From contig CM059562.1 in the NCBI GenBank assembly GCA_030386875.1, forward strand, positions 76,752,095 to 76,816,094: a DNA stretch of 64,000 bases, read 5' to 3'. Shown here piece by piece: positions 22,384-34,995 of the stretch. Position 1 is the first letter of the stretch. The number at the start of each line of letters is the position of its first letter. Made by a program: the position numbers and the translations under genes. The DNA is from Morinoia aosen (lineage: Eukaryota; Arthropoda; Malacostraca; Amphipoda; Talitridae). A model generated the notes under the pieces. That model was not told the origin of the DNA. It saw only the letters and a program-made list of their open reading frames with translations, and did not search any database.

Positions 22384-24753
22384 GCTGTGGAACAGGAGCC
22401 GGAGGTGTACGACCACACCCTACCAGGATATAACAACAGGGAGAAGCAAGAGCAGGCTTGGCAACGGATAGCCCAGACTGTTGGAGATTCAGGTATCAAT
22501 TATTGTACGGGAGATTCGGGTCCCTATTCGGAGGTTCAGATATTTATTGACGTATATGACAGATGTTCAGATCTATATTTATTCGAAGTTCTTCCAGAGG
22601 ATTCTCCTTCAGCTTACTGTAGAAACTTAACGATTCTCGAGGATCAGTAGGATTTTTTAAGCTACACTTGAGGCGGTATGCCGCTTGTGTGTGTTTTTGT
22701 CAATTTCCTTATAGGGACTAACGCTTCTCAGTAGCAGCTTTAGCTACCAGTCACACAATTGGTAACAGGATTCTGTTGCGAGCTAAGATTTGTTGTTTGC
22801 TAGACCTTCGCTTTTATTCTTTACCTCCTTTTCTTTCTTGAAGAAGAAGAAGAAGAAGAAGAAGACCAATGTACCGACCTTACGCTAAAGTGTCTTTGTG
22901 TTCAATATTTATCCTGATTTCACATATCCGTCCCTTCAATCCTTTGACGCATTGTTTTCCAAATGTAGCAAGCATTACCGACCGGAACACTTAAATTCGA
23001 TGTCCTTTCGGTGGATGTCACTTGAACTTGAAATTCACAGTTTCGATGTGACAATTACCATATTTAGGGGGACACGAAAAAATAAAAATGTTATGGAAAT
23101 ATAGGAATTAAAATGTTTAAATTTTTACGTTTGTAATCCTAAGGAGATAATTTTCACTAATCATATAATTTTTAATGAAAATGTTATGGCCCCACCAAAC
23201 TTGTGTTAACATATTAATATATGAAAAAAGTCTGTTACTCTTAATTTACTTGAGGCTCCATATGTGTATTTTATGGTCTTGATTGCTCATCAAGTAATTA
23301 ACGCTCTACATAACACGCAGATAACATCTTCATTTCAGACGTATCTTCACATGCTTTTGTGTAGAAAAAAAATTGTAAAAATTAAATAATTTTGGCTTTC
23401 ACTTGTACTAGATTCAATATGCTGGGTGCAAAAGGCGTGCTTGAGTTCCTCTGCGCGAATATGAAGCGGTAATGTTTTTTCTCGTCTTCAATTAAAAAGG
23501 ATTAATGAAAATGAAAAGGAATGCGGAATATTAAAAAAATTACGCATAAAATGTGATGCAACGATTGGTATAAGTATTCACTCTTTTAACAATCATAAAC
23601 GTGCTTAATTGACGACCGACTCCGTGTTCTGTCTCGATAATACATACGTTGCTATTATTCTCATCTGATTATGGCAGGTAGAATCTTTCGCAAAAAGAGA
23701 CTTAGGATGTAGTACATCTGCTCAATATTCTTACTATAACTGAAATAATTTTTCCTTCAGTTGCGAGCTAAGAATCGAGAATTTTTCGTACAATGAGATT
23801 TAGAATGTATTACTTCTCTTCAATATTTTTACTTTCACTGAGGTAATTTTTCGCTTCAGTGCCGGCGTGCAGGAGTCGCTGGAATTTTCCTCAAAGTGAG
23901 ACTTAGGGTGTACTACATCTGTTCATTATTCTTACTATAACTGAAATAATTTTTTGCTCCAGTGCAGGCGTGCAGGAATCGCTGGATGAACTTGCGCGGC
24001 AGCATGTGCCGGCACATACGACAGAACATGGTGGCCGCACCAAGTGCTCACAAGAAGCCATACTACATGGCTCAGTACATGGCTTTCCTCATCCCCTTCA
24101 CAAAGCTGAGAGCCTTGAGGGCTGTCGCAGAAAAACCCAAGTCGAATAAGCGGTTGTCTTCTTTCGAATATCTATACGACGGTTCTGGCAACGAACCAGA
24201 ACTAAATGGCGACCATTGCGGAAGTCCTGATATCGATTGTATAAGTATAAAACCTGAAATTGAAAGTTTGCCGTTTTACGAAGAGGATGAGGAGCAATCT
24301 GGTTCGTATTCACCTACATTTAAAAGCATTAAACTCGAGAAGAATTTGGCAACCACATCCAACGCCGACGACAGCTCGTCAGCTGAGTCGAAGGACAATC
24401 ATGTACATTTCGAATCCTGCCTTCAAGAAGGTTTGAGTCCGACCACTCAGAAAAAAAGTTTGAGCGAAGCTCAGGATCCTGGGAACCAGTTTCTTAAGAC
24501 TTGCGGAAGTTTGCAGCCCTCCTCTAATGCTGATGACGGCTCACTGTGTGATAATGAAGGCACTCACGTGGTCAACGAGCAAGAGAACACAAACGAAGAT
24601 CTTGCAGCCATAAATATGTTCGGGAATCAGGATCCTGATCTTAGCTTTCTAATTAGTTTGCTGCCTGACATGAAGAAGATGTCGGATAAAAATAAAAGTG
24701 AGTTTAAAATGTCAGTCTTGCAAACGATTCATAATATTGTGTATAAATCCTAA
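22384..24753 (+). CDS. MADF-BESS domain protein (Adf-1-like), 3' exons
   Basis: Two coding exons are visible, 22384-22492 and 23963-24753, joined in phase (intron GTATCA...GCTCCAG). Together they give 299 residues. The first about 90 residues form a MADF domain: EQEPEVYDHTLPGYNNR, then AWQRIAQTV, and across the splice CRNRWMNLRGSMCRHIRQ and the Tyr-rich YYMAQYMAFLIPF. A long acidic, Ser-rich linker follows. The C-terminus (residues about 260-299, DPDLSFLISLLPDMKKM...) is a BESS protein-interaction motif. The architecture matches insect nuclear regulators of the Adf-1 family. The usual N-terminal exon is missing because exon 2 starts inside the domain. No transposon ends flank it, so a host gene is likelier than an element gene. 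A possible AATAAA lies at 25121. The intron holds a (GAA)n run at about 22840-22864. Confidence 0.85.
23683..23983 (+). repeat. Tandem triplication of an intron end plus exon start
   Basis: Three units of about 100 bp each contain GACTTAG..TGTA.TACATCT..TCA.TATTCTTACT, a run of Ts and CAG. The AG ends lie at 23760, 23859 and 23962. Only the third is the true acceptor of the MADF-BESS exon. In copy 2 the exon-like part still reads PACRSRW before running into a TAG; in copy 1 a stop appears after three codons. The copies duplicate both the branch/pyrimidine region and the first bases of the exon. Confidence 0.8.
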
Positions 24754-26088
24754 TACATGACTCAGAATTAATATTTTTGTGATTTCATCCTAAGTTCTCT
24801 AGCTTTAATTAATTCTCCCCTTGAAAAACTTGGGATAAATGAAAAGAAAAATTCAAGAATCTTGGTCCATCATTCTCTATTCTACCTACACACGATCACA
24901 ACCTAGTGTTCCTACATGCAAGTTCACTCAGATGCGACCTAGTGACGGGCTCCCGTGCTCGTTGTGCGGTGATGATGTGCGCTGGCAGCAGCAGCCTTGT
25001 CATCATCAGCGGAATTAATTTGTCATGAGCAAAACATGGACTAGTGTCAAGTTAGAGGTTACTCTCAAATTACTGAGAATCAGATAATAGATCGAAGATC
25101 TTTGTTCACTTCATGGGAATAATAAAAAATTGTGCGACCTCTCCACCACCCGCTGAGACTCCCTAAAAGAATATTGAAACGACATTGGCACTTGTTCTCT
25201 ACCATGATTCATTATTATCAATCATCTTCAGCTCACATTCTTAGGTTTGAAAGAGTGACTGGCTTCGTATTTTCCGTGGTCTTGCATTTACCTACATATC
25301 AGCGTTAACTGGCTGAATCTGTGAAGAAATTTACCATTACTGCCAATAACCTGACTTAATCATCACTAATCTTCTTGCCTTCGGAGAATTGACCGAACAT
25401 AGAGCTATCATGCATTGAAGTTGAACTTTTCAAAGCCCAGCGATTTGTAAGACAATGAGGCTAAAACAATGTCGCACTACTCATCAAATCTAAATTTCGA
25501 AAGTGTGGCAAATTGTTTCAACAACGGTTGCAAATTTTTAATTAATAAATTATTGAAAGCGTGAGTATTGGTTTAGTAATTGTTGGTAGTATGACCAACA
25601 CGTTATGTGTAACCGTACTACAATACATTGCACATTTGAGGGACTGAAGAAAATGAAGGCTCTGCTTTAAGAATTGGGGACCTGATATTTAACTTCTTAT
25701 GAAATTTTCTTGCTGACCTGACATGAGCTGGAAGTGCCTAACCTACCCTAAATTGTTTGAATCATTATAGCACATTTTTCAATTTTCCTACTGAAACTGT
25801 GTTCTAGTATTATTTGGTGAAATGTTCGGAGAGATATCGCCAACATATATAACAAGTGAATATTTGTCAGTTCGGAGGCCCATCACCTAAATTAGCCACT
25901 GCAGACTAGTCACGCATCTAACAAAGCTCCGACAGCTTAACCGTTTATTGCTATCGCGTGCTTCACCAAACCACCATCTGACCAATTCAGGCCTCGTTTT
26001 AGCTTTTTCCTAGGGTTTAAGCCCGTCAGTTTGACTGAACAGTTCAATTGGGGTATCCACTCGCTTGATTTCGAAGCGTGGTTATAAA
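24754..26088. other. 3' UTR and intergenic sequence
   Basis: The first about 370 bp probably form the MADF-BESS 3' UTR, ending near the AATAAA at 25121. The rest shows no gene or element. Confidence 0.45.
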
Positions 26089-26216
26089 CACCAATCTACC
26101 AATGAATACTATAATGAGTGAACACCAACCTACCCATGAATAATATAACGAGTGAACACCAACCTACCCACGAATACTATAATGAGTATAACCAACATAC
26201 CCATGAATACCATAAT
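26089..26216. repeat. Tandem repeat, 34-bp unit, about 3.8 copies
   Basis: CACCAA.CTACCCA.GAATA.TATAA.GAGTGAA units begin at 26089, 26123, 26157 and 26191. Confidence 0.85.
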
Positions 26217-27899
26217 TTCGCATGTCTGAATAAGTTCATACGGTACGCGGATGTGCGACCCAAGTCCAGAGCGCCCTTGAGGTTGTGTCGTAGATTCCTG
26301 TGGTGTGGGTGACTCAGCATGCGCCACCGTAAATCGGCATTTCTTTCGTCAGGAGGTTTATGTGCTGCACATGACCAACTCACGTGTCCATGACTAAACT
26401 CATAACTGCTCATGTGCACACGTGTACGTGGTGACCGACGTACATGACCGCGCCAGGCAAAGGACGGCCAGGCGGTCGTGGGTATTGATCTTCCAGCTCA
26501 TCTTCTCTCTCTCTTTCTTTCTCTTTGTCGCTGGACTCACTGCTCTCTTTCTCTCGCTCTCTTCCCGGATCAACATCTCTTTGTGTGAGTCACCCATGCC
26601 GTCTCTCTAATTGTTTTTTCTCTTTTTCCTGGAAGGATTTCATCATACTTGAGCGTGGGTGGATGCATCGTCGTGGCCGCTAGTGTTAAAACCCACGAGA
26701 AATTGGGACAAAACTTTAAAATGTAAATAAAAAATAAATTGTGAGGCATTATTCATCAGGTACAATGTATTGAAAAACATTGTTAATGTAGGTGTGTGTA
26801 ACTGGACCATTCACGACGACGAAACTAAAATGACGAGAAATACATTCAATGGCACGAGCAAATAGAACTTCACTTGAAGGCAGTGTTGACGTTTTCAGGA
26901 AGGAAGCATCGATTTCTCAGAAGGCTAATTTATAAAATCCTGCCTACTGCATACACTGCTTTAAGCAGTGAGGAATGAGACCATATCTTGCGTGAAATGT
27001 GGCACGCTAGGATTTTACCTTTATTCAGTGAACAAAAGCAGGCCTTTATGCCGTGAATCCTTTGATCGAAAAAACTTAGTTGATTTGGTAGTATAACTCC
27101 AGTTTAATTTCCTGTCACATAATTTCTGCCTCAAAATGAAAGAATTACGCTTATTGGAAATTATAACCATCTGTAACCATATTTTTCTCAAGGCTTTAAA
27201 GTCATATTGGTGTTACTAGTAGCAGTTCTCATTATTGCACTCGCACCGACATTTGAATGCTATTCACTGAAACGTCGGTGTTTTACGCACACGAACGGAA
27301 TTGACTAAACTAAATTGACGATCTCTAGTGTTACATGCAATTTGAAGCAGCTCGAATGAAAGCTGAAATAGGTACGTGCCACTGTAATTTGATCGTATAA
27401 TTGGTACGGCGTATGCACGAGGTACGTTTAATTGACAGGAATTTCAGGCATTTCAATTTGGGGGCAGTGTAGTGTGTAGGCGAGTCTTTGTATCATACTG
27501 GAAAGAATGGAGGACCATTTAGCAGAATTTCTTACAGCCTGTCCAGTTAAAATGCCCTACGCGACGTCTAGAAAATCTCAATTTACTTTGGTTGCGCTCA
27601 AATGCACGATCGTGTTTGCCAAACCTCCAGGGCGAGTTCGTTGTCTTTAGAGTTTCGGTGCAGCAGCTGCTACAGGCAGCAAGTGGCATATCTCCAATTT
27701 TCTATTATTACGTTCTTCATGTATAGGAGGAAGAGTTTTCGAAGGGTACAAAGACTATCGTCCAAGGAGTATTCGCTTTTCGTTCAACTGTAAAACCTGC
27801 AGTGCTCGCGCAATTGTATGCAATTTACTACATGCTTTGAAGTTTACTGTCAGGTTACCGTTGCTATAGATAGGCCTTCGGAACGTGTATCTTTCGAGT
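26217..27899. other. No gene recognised
   Basis: The part from 26230 to 26610 is GC-richer, with a C/T microrepeat (CTCTCTCTCTTTCTTTCTC) at about 26505. Several short open frames on both strands overlap there without domain features. Nothing notable follows up to 27900. Confidence 0.45.
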
Positions 27900-28190
27900 G
27901 ATTCGTTCAGTTTTCATGCTGTCTTCTCTATCTCTTCTGTGTCTTTTTTCCTTTTCTTCATAACTTTCCTTTTCCTCGTCCCTAACTTTCCTTTTTCTTC
28001 CTCCCTAACTTTTTTTATTGTTTCTATGGGCAAGGTATCCTGTGTGGGACACGCCTAGGGCATAAATTCCTCGTTTTCTTCAATCCATACTAAATGGTCC
28101 CTTGTATTCGCTCTCTTCCGAGTGTCTTTTATGTCTTTTAAGTCTTAAACTAACTAATGCAATGATAATAATAATAATAATAATAATATC
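27900..28190 (+). repeat. Family A SINE-like repeat, 3' part, with (TAA)n tail
   Basis: The 3' blocks of family A are recognisable (CATAAATTCC, CCATACTAAATGGT, CTTAAACTAACTAATG). They are followed by a (TAA/ATA)n run at about 28158-28188, consistent with a retroposon tail. The head is missing or too diverged to see. Confidence 0.55.
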
Positions 28191-28404
28191 TTTTAGCTTC
28201 AAGAATTAAAAAGATGTACCACAAGCAACAAACTCCTTGAGCCCCCATTGGAATTTAAAATGAACTCTTCATTTTGGAAAGTCAAATTGCTTTTTGAGAA
28301 TAACTGTATGGAAAAATGTTTTTCTGCTAATAGAGGGAGAGGATAAATATAGTAAATTAAATGGCAAATGCCAACATTGATACTAACTTTGTTGTCACAA
28401 ATTA

Positions 28405-28625
28405 TAGGTTTTAAAACTGAAAATATGTGGGGAACAAGCCCGCTATAACATTCGACTAGTCATTGTAGGTTTTATATTTAATATAAGTTTTATACTTGAT
28501 AATATGAGGGGCTTAAAAAGAAACCATCTATGACATGCGACTACTCTTTATAGGTTTTATCCTTAATACAGGTTGTAGGTTTTATATTTAATAATACGTG
28601 GGGCAACAAACCCAGTATGACACGC
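28405..28625. repeat. Diverged tandem repeat, about 2.5 copies
   Basis: The blocks AATATG(T/A)GGGG, CATTCGACTAGTC/CATGCGACTACTC and GTAGGTTTTATATTTAATA recur with about 95-bp spacing. Confidence 0.6.
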
Positions 28626-29771
28626 GAATGCACAAATCTAGCCTTTCTGAGATCGCGACACTTAACTGTCAACTGCTACATTCTGGATAAGAATGCTATA
28701 AAATGGCTCTTTCACACTTGTTCAAATTCATATAACTACCACAAAAGAAAAGTAGTAGGATAATCAATATTTTCCCTGAATAGCAATGAGCTCCGAGTTA
28801 TAAAAATGTTTAGAAACAAAGTACGAGTAGATACGAGCTAACACTTTAATAAGTTGTAGTTTAGAGAATTAAGCTTTCTAGCTGCAAATTTTTATTTGAA
28901 AGTTTTAGAAAATGTGTTAGATGATTTCTCTTCGTTGTCGTTGTTATTTTCGTTGGATAATATGCGCCTGCCTGACGTTGTGTTGTCAATGCAGTCCCAT
29001 AGCGTTTAAGATTAGCAGTTTTTGAACAACTTTGTAATTCAGAATTTTTTATAAATTGGTTAAGGATAATATATGTTTAAGAGGGAATTTTTAATCGACT
29101 TGCTGATCAGAACATATGAAAAACTAAGTAATATAAATTCTTACGATGTTCGTAGGAGCTGTTCTACTAACTTGATTCTGTTCCTGTCTTTGTTTCTTGA
29201 GAGCAAGCTCAACACGATTAAATCTTTGCCATGGGTGGTGAAAGAGTAGGACAAAATTATATTCGACTTTTCGCTAAAAAGAAACGTGAAAGGCTGGAAC
29301 AAAAATTGGCGACGCATAATATTGTTTCTCAAACAATTTTGACTAAAAGTAAACAGAGGATTTCCTTGCATTCAAAAATTCTACTCTTGGAGACCAGTTT
29401 TACTTGAAATCGTACCCAAGTAATGCAGAAGAATTTTAATTACAAACCTCACACCTGAAAACAAATTTGAGACTAATTATAAAGTATACGAAGCCAGTTC
29501 TCAGTAAAACTGCATCATGTGTCGAGAAATACACATTTCATAATGACTTATTTTTTAAAGCAATCGCAGATAAAACTAAGCAAAAAATTATTTTACTAAT
29601 TGAGAGGAGGACTTCAACCTGCTCAGGTTCAAGGTCGTTCATGGAACACGAGCTGAATAAAAACTGGTGGTAGACAAGTATGATAAAAAGCCGTGAAAAA
29701 TCTGAAGCATATGTTGCGGAATAGTTTCTCGAAAATCCGGTCTGAACTATACCGCTCATCTGTGAATCGTC
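28626..29771. other. No gene recognised
   Basis: AT-rich. Overlapping short frames on both strands (29141-29774) lack domain features. Confidence 0.45.
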
Positions 29772-30047
29772 CACTGCTTGTTCTATACGCGTAATGACTT
29801 ACAAAAGTATTTGATACATGACATTTTTCTTTTGCAATTAATTTCAAGTGAAGCTTCTGCTGGGCACTGCTTGTTCTATACGCGTAATGACTTACAAAAG
29901 TATTTGATATATGACATTTTTTTTTTGTAATTAATTTCAAGTGAAGCATCTGCTGGGCACTGCTTGTTATATACGCTTAATGACTTGCAAAAGTATTTGA
30001 TACATGACATTTTTTAACAATTAATTTCAAGTGAAGCTTCTGCTGGG
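29772..30047. repeat. Tandem repeat, 93-bp unit, 3 copies
   Basis: CACTGCTTGTTCTATACGCG starts copies at 29772, 29865 and 29958. The copies are about 95% identical and end ..AAGCTTCTGCTGGG. The third is 3 bp shorter at a T-run. Confidence 0.9.
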
Positions 30048-30435
30048 CTTTTTGTTCTAATGCATCGTGCCAACAAAGCTCGGGACGAAGAAGAAAAAAC
30101 ATAAGAAAGCATTCAAGAAGCCGTTTAATTGCCCAATTATCCAATACAATAATAACTGGCACGTAAAATTAATATTCAATGCCATAGACCTCATTGAATT
30201 TGACTGTGTCTATGGGTGGTCAGTAGTTCATCGCGAGATGTTCTGACAACTCAACAAGAAATTTTTAGTCTATTATTTGTACAAATCCTACAATTGATCG
30301 ATATTATTATTCCTCGCATTGACCAGAATTTCTAATCTCCACAAACTCTCAGATTGAGGTCACGAGATTGGCAAGGCCATTTTACGCTATTTTGAGTTTT
30401 CTCGGCGATGAGCTCAAGGAACAAAAAGCACAGAA
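30048..30435. other. No gene recognised
   Basis: Plain AT-rich spacer between two tandem arrays. Confidence 0.45.
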
Positions 30436-30677
30436 CAAATCAAAATAAGATAAATCATGTGAATATTTTTTTGATGTGACTGTATTTTTTGCTAGATGTA
30501 ACTTAACAGATTTCTAAATTTTCCTTTTGTAAGTCACGTGGTATGATAAAGGCTCAAGTCAAAATAAAACAAACCATGTGCACATTATTTTGCTCTGGGA
30601 GTTTATTTTTCGTTTGATGAAACTCGTTCAACATGTTTTTAAATTTTCCTTTTGCAAGTCGTGTGGTATGATAAAGG
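30436..30677. repeat. Tandem duplication, about 119-bp unit, 2 copies
   Basis: The blocks TCAAAATAA.A.AAA.CATGTG and TAAATTTTCCTTTTG.AAGTC with GTGGTATGATAAAGG recur in order. Confidence 0.75.
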
Positions 30678-31424
30678 GGAACATATTTGCTGAATAACAT
30701 CCAAAAACGCTAAAGCTTGAAATAAAATGATAACTGGTGGCTAGAGTATCTCCTGCTTCACTGTCATTTTATTTAACTGAGTCATATGGCAACCGTTCAG
30801 CATAGATTCTTACTCTGTTACAATGGGAAAATAAGCCATACCGCGGATGCATTGGAATTTCGCAGCATTCGAAAAAAACACTTCAAATGAGAAATGTCAC
30901 CTGTTCCATAAGTGACAAGTAGCAGTGCAGCATAATGCATAAATTGTCACCCACTTCCAATTTTAAAATCGCTCTTTGAACAGACACTGAGAAACTCCGC
31001 ACGTGAAGAAGAAGGCCGTGGAAATTTAAAGCAGACCTTCCCACGAAGATCAGCGTTATGCGTTTCCATAGCAACCAAAATCTACAGCTTCCGCCTACTC
31101 CTATAAACGCACATGTGCGTGACCAGTCGTTACGTACACATGAGCCGTGAACACCCACAGGCGTATGAAACAGACGCGCTCAACCGCTGGATTTCATACC
31201 TTTAGTTAATTACTCTCCTTGATAAAGCAATTACGGAACACAAGCTTTACGATTAACTTAATCTCCGTAAAATTGGTGGCTCAAGTTCAGGTTTAATTTT
31301 TTTACTCAAGTATGGCCATTACTGGCATCAGGACTGATCGTTGTTAATTGTAATCACTTAGAGCTTAGTGGAGGTTATTATTGGTAATCCATGCGGTGCA
31401 AGCATCCTGTGGTGCAAAGATCGA
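30678..31424. other. No gene recognised
   Basis: A minus-strand open frame (30883-31158) has no recognised domain. Otherwise featureless. Confidence 0.45.
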
Positions 31425-31860
31425 ATTTGTCCTCCAGAGCGCAGCGTGCCGTGAGTGCCTCACAGTGATTTTATGGTTTAAATGCAATGCACCTAATCAA
31501 AAGTTAGATACTGAAACTTAAACTCCAGAGTCAGATGCTTTAACTTCTATTGATTCATGCCCGAATCTGTTCGTCACAGCACAGCGAGCCTTGCATTCCC
31601 CACCATGATTTTTTTGTTTAAATGCAACGTATCAAGCCTAAAAGTTAAATACTGAAACTCAAACTTCAGAGTGAGATGCTGAAACTTCAACTGAGTCAAG
31701 CCCGAATCTGTTCGTCAGAGCACAGCATGCCTTGCGTCCTCTACCGTGATTTTATGGTTTAAATGCAATGTATCTAACCCAAAAGTTAAATGCTGAAACT
31801 TCAACTCCAGAGTCAGGTACTGTAACTTCTACTGAGTCAAGCCCGATGCTGCAACTCGTA
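31425..31860. repeat. Tandem repeat, about 140-bp unit, 3 copies
   Basis: TGATTTTATGGTTTAAATGC recurs near 31466, 31606 and 31747. Each copy carries CAGCAC/GAGCGCAGC, AAAAGTTA.ATACTGAAACTT and CAGAGTCAG.T.CTGAAACTT blocks. Copy identity is roughly 80-85% by eye. Confidence 0.8.
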
Positions 31861-32580
31861 CCTAGTCAGGTCAGAGGCTGCAAATCCTCCATCTCAGGAC
31901 GCACACGCCACAAAATGAATTGATGTTTCTTGAGGCATTTCATTCACATAACCATAAACGAGCTAACATTGAATACGCGTTGCGTGGCGAAATTAGGCTT
32001 AGTGAACTCTTACCGAATATTTGATGCATAAGATGAAACAAAATTTGTTTTGAAGGTCTTCATCTTACAGTCGGCTAGTTCCCCATTTGATTGCTGGCAG
32101 TTTTACTGAAAATATTTCCGAATGATCTTTAAATCATTTAATGGTTTTCCTCGACAAGTCGTCAGCGAAATACGAGGTTGGATCAATACAGGAAGTGGAT
32201 TCTTCTCTGGCTGAGACGTTCTCGGTTGACAAGTCTTTCATAATGGTCTTCTTTCCACTTCACAATTTGAAACCAGAGAAATCTGCCGTTTTCCTGCAGC
32301 CTGTGAGTGTCCTCCCAGTCCTGTAAAAATTTAATAAACCTTTCATATCTTCACGTTGCTGAATAATAGTGTTTAAAAATATCAAATGGTAAGTACTTCG
32401 ATAAATACTTGATGTTAACATGAGAGAAAACTCTGTCCGTTTGAGTGTACATTCAATAATGGACAAACGAGAAAACGGATGAAGTATCTCCATCAATAGT
32501 TAAACTACCAGAACACTCTTTTAAGATCGGGCAAGAATAGATGAGAATCCGTTTTTAGTGAGCAATTATGCGTTGTGCCT
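31861..32580. other. No gene recognised
   Basis: Short frames at 32141-32326 (plus) and 32260-32496 (minus) overlap each other and show nothing recognisable. Confidence 0.45.
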
Positions 32581-32806
32581 TTAGAGCTCGTTGATTGCGA
32601 TGGGTTAAACTGAAGTTCAATTTCAACTCAAATTGGAAGTCATAAGTGATAAGCAATTTTATAAGAAACAAACATTAACTGGGTTCATTAAAGACAATTA
32701 GGTTAAAAAATTATTAAAATTTTTCAAACGACCCATCGATATGTCTTTCCGCAGGAGGAAGGACGTAAGCACTATACATCAATGGATGTCGCAAGCAGCG
32801 TGTGAA
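32581..32806. mobile_element. Family B MITE (piggyBac-type), copy 2, eroded
   Basis: This follows copy 1 block by block: CGTTGATTGCGATGGGTTAAACTGAAGTT, then ATTAACTGGGTTCATT, CAAACGACCCATCGAT and GTCGCAAGCAGCGTG. The flanking TTAA has decayed to TTAG and TGAA. Confidence 0.7.
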
Positions 32807-34995
32807 GATGCAATTTGGGTCAAAATGAAGGCATTAAGGCATGGGATCATTGCGTAATCAACTCCATAGATAGCCCTCAATACTGTTTTCATTGTAAGGA
32901 TGACGTTCATAAATTTTTGATTTTCTATTTCTTCCCGAAAAATAAGTGGACTTGGAACCCTAACATTTTTTCATTTTTGAAACGCATAGGCTGTGATCAA
33001 CTAAAATTTCCTTCTCATCTGTTGTTCTGATCCTTCAACACGCGTGTAAATAACAAATATTTAACAGCCTTGAATTAGCACTTGTGTCTGATATAGCTGA
33101 AGATAGTCATTTTGATAACACAATGCAACAGCGGGTCCATGAAAGTTTATTATGGAAAATAAACTAAAATAAACTAAATAAACTAATAAACTAAACTAAA
33201 AGTTTATTATGGAAACATTTAAAGTTTTGAGAATGGCGAAAACGGGGTTGGACTATAGACGATTATGGTATCAACTATAGGTGACTGCTGCATAAGAAAC
33301 GAACATTGGAGGCAATCTGGGGGCCTGAAGTCTATCAAATTGTAAGAAACGACCAGACGACAGCAATGAAGCTGCTGAATCAACCCAACATGTGTTTACG
33401 AGGGAATATTGGAAGGGATATCAGTGAACGTTCTATTTATAACCGGAGCCCAGTCAAAGATAAATTATGGGGCTACTGTAGGGACCCAAGGTTGCTCTGT
33501 GAAAGAATTGAACATGTCCCGAATTGTTGGAAAATACTCAGTAAACATTCAAATAAATGATTAATTGTCGTTCAGTTAATTCAACATGACATGACTGCTC
33601 TAGGTTTTTGATTATGCTGCTGAATCTATGAAATGCGAGTTCGTTTTTAAATAGTCTGAACCTCCTCACTTGACTCAGACTAAAAAGTGCCACGTTGCAA
33701 GTGCGGTGATCTGACTCAGAGCTATAATAAACGAGGAGGTAATCACTGTAATTTTAAATTCTATGCTTCGTGATACATTTTGGTATTGACAGCAAAGTCG
33801 CCTATGCAGTAGGGTAAGGTCATGTATTCAGAGAAGTCCTATTGATCATCAAACTTCTATTCAGTTAATCGATGCTGAAAATTTGGTTTTGATCGATAGT
33901 ATAGCATGTGAATTCGTTTTTATCGCACAAAGAATGAGTTATAGTTATAAAAGGCAACAACTTCTCCCTCTTAAAGATGTTCTAAATAAATCATTGAGGT
34001 CAGGATAGAAACCAATAGAACAATCTGATATATTTGCTGGAAATTATTTCAGTACAACACAAGAATCTGAAGGGAGGATATGAGGAAGGGAAAGCTCCTG
34101 CACATCATGAAAATGGAGCCTGATTAGCATGAGAATAATAAGCACCTACAAATACTATACATAAAGGCTAATTCAGATCCTTTATTAACTCTAAACACAC
34201 GCTGTCGGAAGAACCCGTAATTTAGCGATCCAAACAGTGATAGTTATTCTGTGAGCCATTGACTGAGTTTTGAAAAGAAGACGGAAGCTACCAAACGGAT
34301 TCCACATTAAAATTATTTAAACATTACAGAATGTGTCTACGAATGTCCAACCCGACCCGCACCCAAACAAACTATAAGTCTCATGCCCCATCTTTGATGC
34401 GAGCGGTGTTAATTTACAAGGATCTGCTCCTTGTTTGTTCGATTGTTTGCCTCGAGTCATAGGTATGCAATGAGGATTATTGTTTACGAGATGCTTCCTA
34501 CTTATATTTTACTATTCCCTTAGTGCATGTCTCTTTAAAGTTCTTAAAAATTATCAATTTTGCTTGGTTCCTCGAGTACCAGCAATTTATATTATCAATT
34601 TTCAAAGTTGTTAAGTAATTTAGATAGGTTAAACTGTACAATTTATGGCAATAAATTTTGGATGATAACATATATGTTTACACATTAACGGCAACTCAAA
34701 GCTTCTTTGCAACGCAGATTTTCCGTTTCATGTCTAATTTAACGCAGGAACTTCGATGAGAAAACGGCAGGTTATTGGCTCTGAAATAGCACATTTATTG
34801 GTTCTTTTCGATCGAACACGAGTCGATATAAAGTTAACGTTGGATTCTATAACTGGTCTGTTCATCCCTAGCTTCCCCTGTGAGTTTCCATTTTTTAATT
34901 GAACACCAAAAGAGTCCTTGATGGACAATTATCGATTCTTCCTCCAATATCCTTTTCCCACTTTCCTTTCCCATTGTTTTACATTTTCAAGTATG
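32807..34995. other. No gene recognised; small AATAAACT repeat
   Basis: At 33156-33200 an AATAAACT-type microrepeat is bracketed by a direct repeat, AAAGTTTATTATGGAAA. An 84-codon frame (33306-33560) reads like folded protein (GYCRDPRLLCERIEHVPNCW) but matches no family I recognise and has no visible splice sites. Confidence 0.4.

Noticed and set aside
33306-33560. 84-codon protein-like frame
   Set aside because: No recognised family and no supporting exon structure. Mentioned only as part of a gap.
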